A stretch of DNA of 64,000 bases, from assembly GCA_934047225.1 (NCBI GenBank), contig OW203986.1:20401221-20465220 (forward strand). The letters are read 5' to 3'. Positions within the stretch are counted from its first letter, which is position 1; each line of letters starts with the position of its first letter. Below the pieces are notes generated by a model. The model did not search any database. It had not been told where the DNA came from and saw only the letters and a list, made by a program, of their open reading frames with translations. The DNA is from Ypsolopha sequella. Taxonomy: Eukaryota; Arthropoda; Insecta; Lepidoptera; Ypsolophidae. Position numbers and translations under genes: made by a program. Below are positions 10,978 to 22,283 of the stretch, in pieces.

Positions 10978-11402
10978 TTAAGGCGATATGCGAAAAAAAT
11001 ACGAGTATTTCTTTTCTGTGTATTTCATGAAATACATGGAAAATTATAATCAGTTTCTGGTATATGCATTTTGACTATATAATCTAGGGTTTTGAAATTG
11101 GAAAACATGTTTGGATAAATTTTCCTCGATAGAAATAATTGTTGAAATGAGGTCTTCAAACACACTTTTTCTCCTCGTTCGACAAATAGGAACCAGACAT
11201 ACAGACCTCAAACATATTTCATTAGGTGTGTTTTAACAATATCTAAAGATTTAATATTTGAAATTTTGCTAGCTATTTTAGTTTTTTTTATAAAAATATA
11301 AAACCAACTTTTTTCCTTTTGCCCTGAATCCGCCCCTCTCGCACTGCGCGATTTTTCGCTTGGTGTGACAGTGAGAAAAATAAAATTCGCATAGCCTCTT
11401 AA
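10978..11402. mobile_element. TTAA-flanked MITE, copy 1
   Basis: The 417-bp body (10982-11398) lies between TTAA at 10978-10981 and 11399-11402. The ends are imperfect inverted repeats (TTAAGGCGATATGCGAA against TTAAGAGGCTATGCGAA). The copy at 43511-43942 is also flanked by TTAA. TTAA target duplication is the signature of piggyBac-type transposition, so this is probably a piggyBac-type MITE. Confidence 0.75.
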
Positions 11403-12584
11403 GAGTATGACATAGCCAAAACAAAAACCAGTTCCGGGCGTGGCTTATTCTATTTTACGATAGCGCGCGGGGGGAAATTCGTCCCGGTCTCTAAGCTCGC
11501 GTCACCATAGCAAAAATACGAATAGAATGGACGAGGCAGGGTCAAAAGTAATACGTATTTTATTTTATCTAATTTATTAGTGTATTTCGATCATCGTCAC
11601 ACGGCATTGATCCTACTTGCTATCACGTCGGGACGTAAATTTATTATGGTCGGCTAAAAGTGGTTTTTTGAGTGTTTGATTTATCAGTTGACCCTCGGAA
11701 CATTTCAGACACTCCTTTAGAGATACATAATAATATTGTGACAGTTAATTGTCACCATTACCCATTCTTTAAATATTTTTCGCCCGTTGAGCTGGTTTTA
11801 CACTTGCGGGAAAATAAATTGGACCAAAAATTTCTTTACAAAAAATTTTTACTAAAGTTGTTATTACAAAAAGTGGAAACTAACAAATATTCTCAGAAGG
11901 AATGCACCACGTCACTATCTATCTCACTGTAGCCTATATCAATTATGCCTCTCTTATTCAACCACGTTTAACTGCGTTACTATCTCATTCCAACTCATTT
12001 TAAATAGCGTCACTATTTATCTCACTCTAACGCGTGTTAAATGGCATTTCTAATGAACGTCAAATATTTTTACTGCCCGCCACTCTTTCATTCTAAATTC
12101 TAATTATTTTAAAAAATACGCAGCTCCTTTGGTAGTAAAATAGCAATAACTTTTTTTTCAAAAGTAATACACAGAAATTGCCAGATCATTTGAAAAACAA
12201 TATTTGATGAGCCGTTATTAAAGACAATTTGCAAAACTAACATAGGACATTTTTTTTTCAGGGTGTGGTATCGAACTAACCTAATTACAAAAAATTGCAC
12301 ATAAATTGGGTTTTTATTTTTTTCCTGATGTAACAGCATTTCAAGGTTTATTTTTGACTTTATCAATAGCATGACTATTCAGAGTTGCGCAACAAAAATT
12401 TTATTCTTAGAATTTAGAACTGGTTAGCTTTGACTCTCAAAAATCTATTCGAATTTATAAAAGTACCATCAACTCGAAGACTATCTACTTTTTGCTGAGG
12501 TCATAAGTTGATATTCTGGTCAGTCATGAGCTGGCCTACCAGCCTTCCAAGGGAAAGCGTTGACTTTTGGGACACCTGTTTACC

Positions 12585-13069
12585 CTTGGGATAAATCGCC
12601 AAGTGTTTAAAATATATAAATTTATTTGTATCATAGTTTGAAATGTTCAGGTCCCTTTACGCAAAATGAAAAAACAAAACTCTTTTAGGATTAATTTGTT
12701 GTCCCTATGTTTGTCTGTTTGTCCGTTTGTCTAGGCAATTTTGCTGGGTAAAATCAATAAATGCTAATATTTACAGCCCTGTAAAATATACATATTATAA
12801 CGTTTTTATGGCCTTTTGTTTAACTTTTTCATACAAATTTTCTCCTTATGAAAATATAGAGATCAACACTTCACATAATATTTTGCATTTGAAAGAAAGC
12901 ACAGAAAGGAACTGTAGAACAAATAATGTAAAAAATATAAAACCATATCTTTCTATTCTAAAGGGATTAATAATTTACTGTTTGTTCAATGTGGCGATAG
13001 CTTTGTTTATTATTTTTTTTTCTTTGTTACAAAGATAACAAATATTTTCATACAAGGTTTTCCTTAAGG
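12585..13069 (+). repeat. Left arm of foldback element, copy 1
   Basis: Inverted counterpart of 13802-14631. The outer end cttgggataaatcgccaag pairs with cttggcgatttatcccaag at 14613-14631; the inner end aaggttttccttaag pairs with cttaaggaaaacctt at 13805-13819. It includes the block gtttgtctgtttgtccg. Confidence 0.75.
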
Positions 13070-13801
13070 GCTATTTCTCCGAATTTGTAACAAAATATTA
13101 AGAAATAATTATAACGGTAAAGTACAACTTTTAGCTAAGACAATTTATTGTTAAAAGTTTGCTAAATGCATAAACATATTTTAATGATATTATGGTATCT
13201 TCAAAATAATTGGGTTTTCATAAGCGTGATATCAGATTATTTTAGAAATTTACGGCTGGTATCACGACGACGGATAAGCCAATTATTTTATTACTATTGT
13301 AATATAATTAAAAATATGTTAACTAAAATAACATTGTTAACTAAAAGTTAACTAAAAGTTGTATTTTTACTTATTGAAATTGTATTTCTCATCAAGAAGT
13401 GCAAGATGACAAGATGTTCAAAATAAGTTAATTGAATTTGTGAAATGGTTTCAGGTCAAAACAGTTTTCCATGAAACGGTAATTGTTTATACTTAGCAAA
13501 GTGTGTAAACTTAGTCATCTTAACATGAACGACGCCTGTATTTTTCTCTTTTTTATTTCCAGTATAGATAAAAATATACAAACTTGTTAAACTTTGTGTA
13601 AAAACGAGGCAATATTGACGATATCCTGACAGCTATTATGATGGTGTTTTATCAAATTTTGCTTTTTGGGCTGTATAGAGACGTAGTTAGATGTCACTAG
13701 AATATACTCATGAAAAAAGATATGAAGAAAATAAGCTGTAGACTTCACATTCGGTTTATACCTATCGTATGAATTTTAAGAAAAATACAGGGGTAAAGGG
13801 A

Positions 13802-14631
13802 CCTCTTAAGGAAAACCTTGTATTAAACTATTTGTTACCTTAGTAAAAAATAATTCAAGGAAAAAAATAAACAAAGCTATCGCCACATTGAACAGTAGAT
13901 AATTAATCCCTTTAGAATAGAACAACATGGTTTTCATATTTTTTACATTATTTGTTCAACAATTCCTTTCTGTGTTGACTTTTAAATGCAAAATATTATC
14001 TCAAGTGTTCATCCCTACATTTTCATAGTAAGAAAATTTGTATGAAAAACGTAAAAAAAAAAACGTAAAAACCTAAAACGTAATATAAATAAAAACTAAA
14101 TTAACATTATATCATTGCAGTATAGAAACGCAGAAATAAAAGTAAATCTGGATGTGAGGAGCTCTGAACCGGGAATCGAACCCGGGACCTCTCGCTTTCG
14201 GTTCGATTCCCGGTTCAGAGCTCCTCACATCCAGATTTACTTTTATTTCTGCGTTTCTATACTGCAATGATATAATGTTAATTTATATCTCCTTGCGATG
14301 GATAAATCGCCAAGTGTTCAAACATAGAAATTTATTTCTGTCATAGTTTCTATAAATAAAAACGTCAAAAGTATGTTTTTACAGCTCTATAGAGGGCCGT
14401 TTATATTGGTATTTATTAATTTTACCCAGAAAAAATTGTCTAGACAAACGGACAGACAGACAAACATAGGGATAACAAATTAATCTTAAAAGAGTTTCAT
14501 TGTTTTCATTTTGCGTAACAGAACCTGAACATGTACCGACAGGATTATCTACGATCTAATAATTTTGCCATGCACTGTAAATATTTCAAAATAAATTTCT
14601 ATATTTTAAATACTTGGCGATTTATCCCAAG
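13802..14631 (-). repeat. Right arm of foldback element, copy 1
   Basis: Inverse of 12585-13069, lengthened by the snapback retroposon inserted at 14097-14350. The corresponding arm in copy 2 (26359-26931) lacks that insertion. Confidence 0.75.
14084..14363 (+). mobile_element. Snapback tRNA-like retroposon, copy 1, 13-bp TSD
   Basis: A 254-bp insert (14097-14350) flanked by tataaataaaaac at 14084-14096 and 14351-14363. The second 4-kb copy shows the uninterrupted site at about 26641-26655, so the insertion is clear. The 5' two thirds is a hairpin with arms 14101-14182 and 14200-14281 and a 17-nt loop. Each arm carries a tRNA T-arm-like B box (ggttcgattcc) next to cggttcagagctcctcac. The 3' part (ggataaatcgccaagtgtt to catagtttc) has no poly-A tail. 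A shorter copy with the same ends lies at 42739-42922. Confidence 0.8.
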
Positions 14632-15441
14632 TAAGTGTACCTATATAATTTGCAAAAAATTTCACTTATTGGACCTGAAATGGTGAGCCAATACTAGAGG
14701 GTAATTTCACGAAAAGGTCATTGACCTTTGTTACAGATCTCAGTAAGTATAATTAAATTAATTTGGGTTTCAATAACGATCACAAAATTATTCTTTTAGA
14801 TTAACATATATTATTTTCCCGCATAAAAGTATGAATTCATTCCAAATTCATTCAGTTTTGTTGTTATGACTATGGCACGACTTGGCTAAATCACTCATAC
14901 GCATATTTTGTTGAGTTTTTAACGGCAGGAATATGATGCTCCTCGAAATATTACTTTATAAAATTAATTTCAATGTGTTTTGAAGTAGTTTTGGGAGATA
15001 TTTATAGCTTGCAAAAAAGGGCACAAGTTCCACGTCTTACGGGCGCCAACGCTAGGCGTAGACTGACAATATCTTGCTGCCGCTGACTGCATCAGTGGAT
15101 TTACGTATTTTTGGAAAAAGGGGGTGCTTTTTTTGACCCGAATAACGTGGTATTTGGAAAATGAATAGATATCATTCACACTAATTATATTAAAAAAAAA
15201 CCAACAAAATCGCGAAAGCGATACCTGAAACAAAATCGATAAGAAGTGTGCAATAGAGGGTTACAAAAAAATTCATTGACAGTACAAATATGAATCGATT
15301 AACGTGGTTTGTGGAAAATGAATACCTTAAAGTTCAACCAAAAACATGTATTTTTTTTATGGCTATACGTAACCTAATTATTGCAACAAAATCATCCGAA
15401 AGCTGACATTTTATTTCTGTTTGTATTTTCGTTCCCCTTAA

Positions 15442-16283
15442 TCTATATCCATATAGCAGTAAAAAGCTACACGCTCCACGCGTCTCGTAGTCGGGAATCG
15501 AGTGGGACTCGCTACGAGCTACGAGATGCTACGACAACGGCATTCGCATCCTCGTTTTACTACAGCGTAGCAAGTACTACGGCCACAGGGGTTTCCCGTT
15601 TTGTAGACTCACTACGTCACGGACAATGCGTCAGAGAACGCTTACGTGTTCAAGATTGAAAACTAGCTAAATGCAAAATTTATATTAGAGCCATTCAACC
15701 AAACCTACAACTGATTGTATTAGAACTTTGGTAAAATTATTTAAATACAAATAATATTTTCACAAATAGTAAACAGTCTGTATGTAGGTATAGGTATAGG
15801 TAATGTGTACAGTATAGGTATGTTTAGATCATCCATGCGTGACAGACAAATCTTTAACCAGTTACCTTTCCTTATGAATGTTTTTAATTTTTTTGTTGCA
15901 CACCAGTTTTTGTTGCACACTGTGCTGAAATTCTGTGAAATACGCTTGTTTAAAAGTAAGTACCTACGAATAACCCGATATCTAGACAAACCTTGCAATC
16001 GTTGAAATGTGTAATTGAGTTCTCTTGGGTGGTAATAAATAAATAAATAAACAACAAATAATCATATTTGGAGCAAAAATGTCATCTTAAAATGATGTCT
16101 GGATTCCGTATCAATATTTGCCGCTTATTAAGCTGTACCAAGCACGCTTACGATCAGTTACTCTCCTTGTTTTGTTTATAAACATAAGAGGGCAAATTAC
16201 CGTTTCGCTCACTCGGCTTTAGGTCTACTCCTATATTGGTTAAAATTTCGATTCATGGCCTGTAGTCTTGACAACGATAGCGA
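15442..16283. other. No gene recognised
   Basis: A GC-richer block at 15470-15640 contains repeated tacgagctacgag and gctacgac words and may be the end of a transposon. The rest is AT-rich with a taaa microsatellite near 16035. Confidence 0.35.
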
Positions 16284-16289
16284 TCTGGA

Positions 16290-16450
16290 CTGCGTGTCTA
16301 TCATCAAAAACATAGATAAACTATCGAATTCCGATTATCTAAGGATATGTTCGCACTTGAAGTGACGACACAGTTCGTGAATAGTTCAATACCCACTAAA
16401 GGCAATTTTGAAAGTTCAGTTTTTAGCTATTTTTTTGATGATAGGCACCT
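16290..16450. mobile_element. MITE with inverted ends, copy 2
   Basis: Second copy of the 1284-1445 element (gcgtgtctatcatcaaaaac, internal tctaaggatatgttcgcac). The two loci are similar from about 16284 to 16482, including the flank agttggcaact. Confidence 0.55.
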
Positions 16451-17191
16451 AGTACAGTTGGCAACTAAAGATACAGAACAGGGGCTGGACCGGACTGCAG
16501 TCATGTGGGAAAATTCGAATATGATCTTTTTTGTCAGGAATGTTTAATAGGTGAACTAATAAGTATATTGGGCTGGGTGGACATGTGCTATCTTGTACAT
16601 TTTCCAGCTATGATGGCGTCACTGAAGTGCTCATATATATAATTATGAAAACCATGTAGTCAGCATGTTGTAATGACCATTTTTTTACTTACTGTCAACT
16701 CTCGCTAGAGAACCTAGCTATAAAGACAATGGGCAATCTTGCAGGATGAGTAAACTTTATCTGGGTGGAACATTAAAAATTACAGTTTGACAGTCATAGA
16801 GGAAAAAAACCTCTATGTTGACGGTTAACAAAACCTGGTTTTCGAATTATCATATACACAAAAGAGTCAAGAGAAGCACACTATGGATCATCCAACAATA
16901 GGTTGCATGTCTTTGTAATTGTCTTGTAATTTGCGACCGGAGGTCCGCCGACATGATCTTCCACTTGCCGCATCGAGATCTGACACAGTGCGCGTTTTCC
17001 CACCACGCGCATAGCACGTCAAGCGGACAAACTCTATGTAGAGAAAAATAAACTTCTAGATACAATTACAATAAAATTGTCGCAATAATATAATAATAAT
17101 AATGAAAGTACAAATTTGCTTAACAAAGTGATATATTAAAGTGATATTAAAATTTTATAGCTAGTATTTTATAAGGATTTGTCAAGAAAAA

Positions 17192-17235
17192 ATGGAGCCA
17201 TTTTACTTGTTGCTCTCAGTTTTTTATTTTGGCGG
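17192..17235 (+). CDS. Candidate exon 1 (signal peptide) of GH1 glycosidase
   Basis: ATG at 17192 opens a 44-bp coding stretch encoding MEPFYLLLSVFYFG, followed at once by a consensus donor gtaagt (17236). The exon ends in phase 2. The first base of the GH1 exon at 47919 completes a glycine codon and continues NALAVNLAGG, giving a short hydrophobic leader with an Ala-Leu-Ala site just before VNL. Insect GH1 enzymes are normally secreted. Phase, donor and signal-peptide shape all agree, and I saw no better start exon nearer to 47919. The ~30.7-kb intron, which would hold several same-strand genes, makes this unproven. Confidence 0.45.
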
Positions 17236-17404
17236 GTAAGTTCATTAAATTAATAAATACCTAATTTTATTGGTTTGTGGAAAATCATGATTTATCAGCA
17301 ATCAGTTTAGTGATTAATATCGGAGAGATCTGTAGAGATGTATGAATAAGAGATAAAATAATACTTTTTATAGTGTTTTCGTTAATAATAAAGCAGACTA
17401 TTTA

Positions 17405-17770
17405 TTTTTCAATGCAAGTGCTCGTAAAGGCCCACTTTTTATGCGTCAAAACCGAAAAGAAAGTCGACTATTTTGCCCTAGGGCTTTATTATTATTATTT
17501 TTTAATTTATTTACGAGAAGTTCGCTAACCTGCAACCTTTCCTGTGTACCATAAATGTTATACTTTTTTTCCACTGTTTAATGGCTCTGGATACAGTCCT
17601 TTTGAGCTAATCATAATTTAAAGTTCACAAGATTATATTTGTTTTATTTACTCACACTATGCATTGAAAAACGTAGTATGATACACGGGCGTAAGAGCAA
17701 TAACTTACTTGGTTACGTTTAAAACCGTCCTCGTAATTTATTCCTTTTCGCCCTTGTAGCATAAACTACT
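17405..17770 (-). mobile_element. Repeat family A, copy 2
   Basis: Inverted relative to copy 1 at 7738-8134. It runs from ttttcaatgcaagtgctcg to gtagcataaactacta, with part of the palindromic head shortened. Confidence 0.7.
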
Positions 17771-18259
17771 ATTACGTTTTAGTAAACACAGCATAACATC
17801 TTCAATTTTATATGTGCAAGAACAATGAGATACGTACGTAGAAGAATTTGTTAAATAATTGTTTGATGATTTTTATGAAGACGTTGTTCAATTTACATAA
17901 TTTATCAAAACAAAAGCAATTAGTAGTTTTATCGTTTAGAGCGATTTGTTCCAGGTAACCTCTAATCCCACAGATACATCGACTTCATACTATTTATGTC
18001 CTCCAAATCACTGATAGTTCCTAAGATTCTAGAGGTCATCTACAAGTTTTAATAAAATCTGCAGCTATTTCTCTAATTCGTTAGTTAGTGCTCTGTCATT
18101 GGCGCAGCCAGGGTTTTGTTATGGAGTTTATGGAGGGGTCACAGGGGGTCCTAGTAGAGGCCAGCCTGACACAAAATTGGTTTCATTCAAAATTATGGTT
18201 TATTAAAATGGAATTTTCATAGGAATTGAAAATAACTTAGCACATAATATATGAAACTC

Positions 18260-18644
18260 CATTTAATCACATTCCATCCATCAGCCTAGTTCGTCCACTG
18301 CTGGACATAAGCCTTTCCAGGACTTTGCCACTCCCGGCAGTCATCCTGGAAGAATTACCCATACTCACACACGCTGGGCAGGCGGGTTGGTGAGCGCGGT
18401 GCCGGAACCCCCACACCAGTGACGCCGCTGCCCGTCACCAGTCTGTTCCATAAAAGGCCCGGCTATTAGGGATGGATATACCACCATCCATCGGTCCCAG
18501 GCATGGTGGGCCTCCTGGTTTTTTGCCTGTGAGCTGTCCTCTTACTCTCCCCCGAATTACTGCGAGGGGGTCTCCAAGATGGTGGTACCTCCACAGTCGA
18601 GCCCGGCATCAGCTCTACCACCTGTTTACACATTAACATTTAAT
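18260..18644 (-). mobile_element. RTE-type LINE 3'-end fragment, ~370 bp
   Basis: Insert 18268-18636 opens with ccatccatcagcctagttcg, the same inverted RTE-type 3' tail as at 10432. It is much more GC-rich than the surroundings and is bounded by catttaat at 18260-18267 and 18637-18644. No RT motif remains in it. Confidence 0.65.
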
Positions 18645-18964
18645 TATCAAACTCTAGTTGACATTGAGCACTTCATTTTGCATCAATTAGAACTGAACTC
18701 TATGACGTTTGACTTGTTCGATTCTAAGTCGGTCACGCTTGTGCTTGATTGATTTGAACGATTCTTCCGGGGGACACCGGGTTTGCTGGGAGGGGGCACC
18801 GTATTTTTAAATACTGGTAGTCTACGTAAATTAACTGTAATACTTGTCAAAAAAAATCTTATAAAAAAGAAAAAGAAAAAATTATATACACACAAAAAAT
18901 TAATAAAACACACTTTCTAGAAGAGTGTTCTAGATTAAAACTGAAATGAACGGAAAACAAAGCG

Positions 18965-19140
18965 TTAAATTTGTAGAGCGTCCGCACACGGTGGCGTGGC
19001 GGTCACTCGAGCGGAGTCAAGCGGTGTGACGTCAAATCGGTCAAGTGACGGCATTGACATGAGTGACGGCAACGCGGTCATTATGGGGCGGGCGTTTAGC
19101 AGTACAGTGCATTTTTGGCGCATGGATTGGTCGTGGTCAA
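18965..19140. other. GC-rich block upstream of small two-exon frame
   Basis: Begins gagcgtccgcacacggtgg and contains several gtgacggc and gtcaagcgg words. It resembles a transposon end or promoter region, but no inverted partner was found in the window. Confidence 0.3.
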
Positions 19141-19314
19141 AATCGAAATGCTAGAGTCGGACTGCTGCCGATCTTGTCAAGAAGTTAGTGGTAAAATATT
19201 CATATAGCAACAAAAAATAAATAATGTCACCTGTCATTAAACTTGTCTTTGGCTCTCTTGTTGATTTCATTTACGAATTAAAATTAATGAAATAAACTGA
19301 ATTTGTTGACCATC

Positions 19315-19747
19315 ATGCCTAAAACTGTGCCCAGCGATGTGAGGTGCATGTTGTTTAAGATGTTGAGTGCGTACGATGAAGAGAAATCAAGGTTCCAGCG
19401 TTATGAAATGGAAAAAATGCAAGCTTTGGAAAATATGTCAGTGTTGGTTGGTAAGTTAGGTTTATATTTGGTTATTATTTTCTAGAAGGTAATTTTTTTT
19501 TAGATTGCCTTGGCAGCAACAATGTTAAAAAAGATCTTACGATTGGTATCCAAAATAAAATATGTGTTGTTTTTTTTTTCTCTTGTTTTTTAAAACAGCA
19601 ATGACCCGTTATCTAGCCAAATTCGAGACTTTTGACTTAACTTTAGACTTTTATAATTTGTTTTTCACAGAAAGGGTCATTGAGTCGATTTCTTCGCTTT
19701 ATACCGACATTCTACAAAGCCACCAGTATAAATTTAGATATCGGTAA
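19315..19747 (+). CDS. Possible two-exon small gene, unknown product
   Basis: Exon 1 19315-19450 has an ATG in acceptable context and ends at a consensus donor (gtaagt at 19451). Exon 2 19671-19747 follows a good acceptor (tttttcacag) and ends in TAA. The phases match (1/1), giving 70 residues that begin MPKTVPSDVRCM and are rich in charged helix-forming residues (AYDEEKSRFQRYEMEKMQAL), perhaps a short coiled coil. No family was recognised. It could be a truncated transposon accessory protein, since a GC-rich block like a transposon end lies just upstream. Confidence 0.35.
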
Positions 19748-20459
19748 AGTCAACTTACAAAAATATCAAGATTGTTAATTTTGGGGTAACAGAGTATACT
19801 TCAGTGGTGCAATACTGTCGATTTCATTTTTCCCCACCAAAAGAGCGTTGCCATAACTCGCTTGACAGACTCTATCTTATTTCTTGTTTAACAGCTGCGC
19901 CCCCCTGTCACTGTCATACACGCGCCATAAGATCCTTGTAGCACTGTACGTTCATTTTACCTGTGATTTCGCTTCAAACTTTGCCATCACGTGCAAACCT
20001 CCATACAAACGCTATCACAAAATTGTGAGGTGTCTATGGAATGTTATTAACTGAGCCCATTCTATGTTTATGTGGAACTAAAAATCGTAAAATTTGAGTA
20101 ATATCTTAACAACAAACCTCTATAATACGTAAATTTTACGATAAGTATTTTAAATTTTTACCAAAAGTGTAGCCAAATGTGCTTTCATTGTTTTAGATAA
20201 AATAAAAAAATGAATACGAGTTAACATTAACAACATCGAAAACGTTATCTAAATTAATAATAACCAAAAAAAATGTTTGAAAACGTCCACAATCTTGCCA
20301 AAATCATGTTTCTCGGCATATTTTTCAGAGGATAGTCACTGTAACATAAATACAGACAGACGGACAGACTTGTCACTTGTCAACACATAACAATTTCATA
20401 CGCCTGCAGCCCAGAGGATTGGATAGATACTACTTGATTATATTTGTTATCCGGACAAA
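19748..20459. other. No gene recognised
   Basis: AT-rich DNA with short blocks such as gacagacggacagac near 20355 that recall interspersed repeat tails. Confidence 0.35.
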
Positions 20460-21000
20460 CCTGTTCAAAAAATTAATTTGAACTTTGAACGACGACGTCG
20501 CGTCGCCGCGCTTCTTCCAATGAAACGCAAAAATTTTAATTATCAAGCACACTTGCAAATTTCACGTCAGGAAATATCTGGGGGCACGGCAGTGCCCCCG
20601 CAAAGTCTCGCAGAAAAAACGCGGAACGGCCGTACCATCCTTTTCTCGAAGCAACTCACGGCACTTTCAACCCCCCTGTATCTTCGTTGTGGGTGAAGCT
20701 AGAAGTCTGAAATTTCAGGAACCAAGAGTACTTACTGATCCTATTTCTGACCCCAAATTACAACTTTGTACCTATATTTGATTACGAAATATCTCAAGTC
20801 AAAGTTCCCTTATTTTGTCACTGACTGACTGACACATCATCAAAAGTCTAAAGGTGTTCTAGCAGGCCTACAAACTTGAAATTTTGCATGCGGTTAGTGT
20901 TAAGTGTACATTGCAACAAAAAAATATAAAAATGTTATTTGCGGTTGGTAATTTAATATTTCCATACAAAGTCAATACAAAATGTATGTTTCCAGCTGCA
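20460..21000. repeat. Probable interspersed repeat
   Basis: Contains gggggcacggcagtgccccc, a short palindromic GC block, then gtgaagctagaagtctgaaa and tgactgactgacacatc, wording familiar from lepidopteran repeats. The open frame at 20478-20696 lacks an ATG at its head and is not taken as a gene. Confidence 0.35.
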
Positions 21001-21114
21001 TCTATAAATTTGTATGACACTAGATGACGTTGGTGGTATGCTGCTTTGCATTAAAGACGCCTAAAACGAAAAATTCTACGTTTAAGTTAAAGTGCGAAAA
21101 CTAAAAAATAAAAC

Positions 21115-21975
21115 CGGTAAAGTGCGAATCTGACTCGTGCATGAAGAGTTCCGTACCCCTACACAATACGGGTACGGAACCCTAAAAGTAAATAACAACA
21201 ATAAAGATGCCATAGCAACATTAAGGCGACAAAAAACAAAGCGATAAAACGGTAGCGCCTGACAAACAATTCGGTACCTTTTTAGTACGGAACCCAAATT
21301 TTCATTATTTTACTTTAAAGTATTTACTACAGACTGCCCAAAGTTTAAACTTTTACTTGTATGTTGTATTACCGTTCTAAAGATAGAGCCTTTGTTATAA
21401 TAATCTGTTCCTTGGGTAAGGCACCCTAAAAAGGGTGGTTTATAATGTTCCACACATTCACAATATTAGTCTATTTAAGAAGAAAATATCAACATTTCGT
21501 AATTAAGTCACTAAAAAAACGGTAGTTTGCGAATCCGACTCGCGCATAAAGGGTTCCGTACCCCTACACAATACGGCCTAAAAGTAAATTGCAACAACAT
21601 AGATGCCATAGCACCATCAAGGCGACAAAAAACAAAGCGATAAAACGGTAGCACCTGACAAACAAATCAGCACCTTTTGAATACGGAACTCTAATATTTA
21701 TATGCCCAAAATTGTTGTTTTATAAAGATAGAGCTGAAACAAATAACATCGAATAATTGGACCCCCCTTGGATTTCCATTTATTGAACTTTTTATGCTGT
21801 GATAGTGGCCACATTATTATTTGCCGTGATAGAGGACAATGTAACATATATTATGTGAAAATATTTACGCGCTACCTATAACGGCTGAAGCTGTAGACCC
21901 ATGTGATAGATGGGTAGACAGCGGAGGATTAGTAATAGGGTCACGGAACCTAATGATACGGAACCCTAAAAATCA
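21115..21975 (+). repeat. Two diverged copies of gggttccgtac repeat
   Basis: 21115-21296 and 21530-21694 are direct copies: gttccgtacccctacacaat, then gatgccatagcaacattaag, then aaaacaaagcgataaaacgg. A third end block at 21880-21970 closes with gatacggaaccctaaaa. They are pieces of the same interspersed family as 9225-9695. Confidence 0.6.
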
Positions 21976-22283
21976 AGGTAAAAGGTTATTTATCAAGTAA
22001 AGCTTTAAATATATTAAAGGAAAAATAAAGCGGTTAATGTTGTTTTAATTGTATATGCATCCTCTATGATGTAGGTATATTGAAATGTCTATGTACTCGT
22101 GTGTCATTCAAAAAAGACCAGGTTTAGCTCATTATTCTGAGAGGTTTAGACATAATAATGTACTCTGTGGTTTAGACTGACAAGCCTGCCTTTCACTTCA
22201 TGGTCAAAAGAAATTTTAACCTGCCTGTTGCATCTAATTGTGGATAATAGTAATAATAACTTACAGTAAGAATTAATATTGCA

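Larger units (their letters stand above)
11399..15441. mobile_element. ~4-kb TTAA-flanked foldback element, copy 1
   Basis: The segment is repeated at 23673-27730 in the same orientation with few differences. In both places the similarity begins and ends at TTAA (11399-11402 and 15438-15441; 23673-23676 and 27727-27730), after which flanks are unrelated, so it looks transposed rather than segmentally duplicated. The left TTAA is shared with the adjoining MITE. A long inverted repeat fills the middle (12585-13069 against 13802-14631). No protein family was recognised; longer frames in it lack ATG starts. Without the 267-bp retroposon event at 14097-14363 the unit is about 3.77 kb. Confidence 0.75.

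Noticed and set aside
11672..11932. 86-codon frame shared by both 4-kb element copies
   Set aside because: Starts with GTG, has no ATG at its head and matches no family; its conservation follows from the recent duplication.
12727..13038. 103-codon frame in the 4-kb element
   Set aside because: Low-complexity AT-rich translation without a proper ATG; disrupted by the insertion in copy 2.
14171..14215. tRNA gene in the palindrome
   Set aside because: Only T-arm-like sequence in both orientations; no D arm, anticodon arm or acceptor pairing.
15381..15659. 92-codon frame in a GC-richer block
   Set aside because: No ATG at the start and composition explained by repeated short words.
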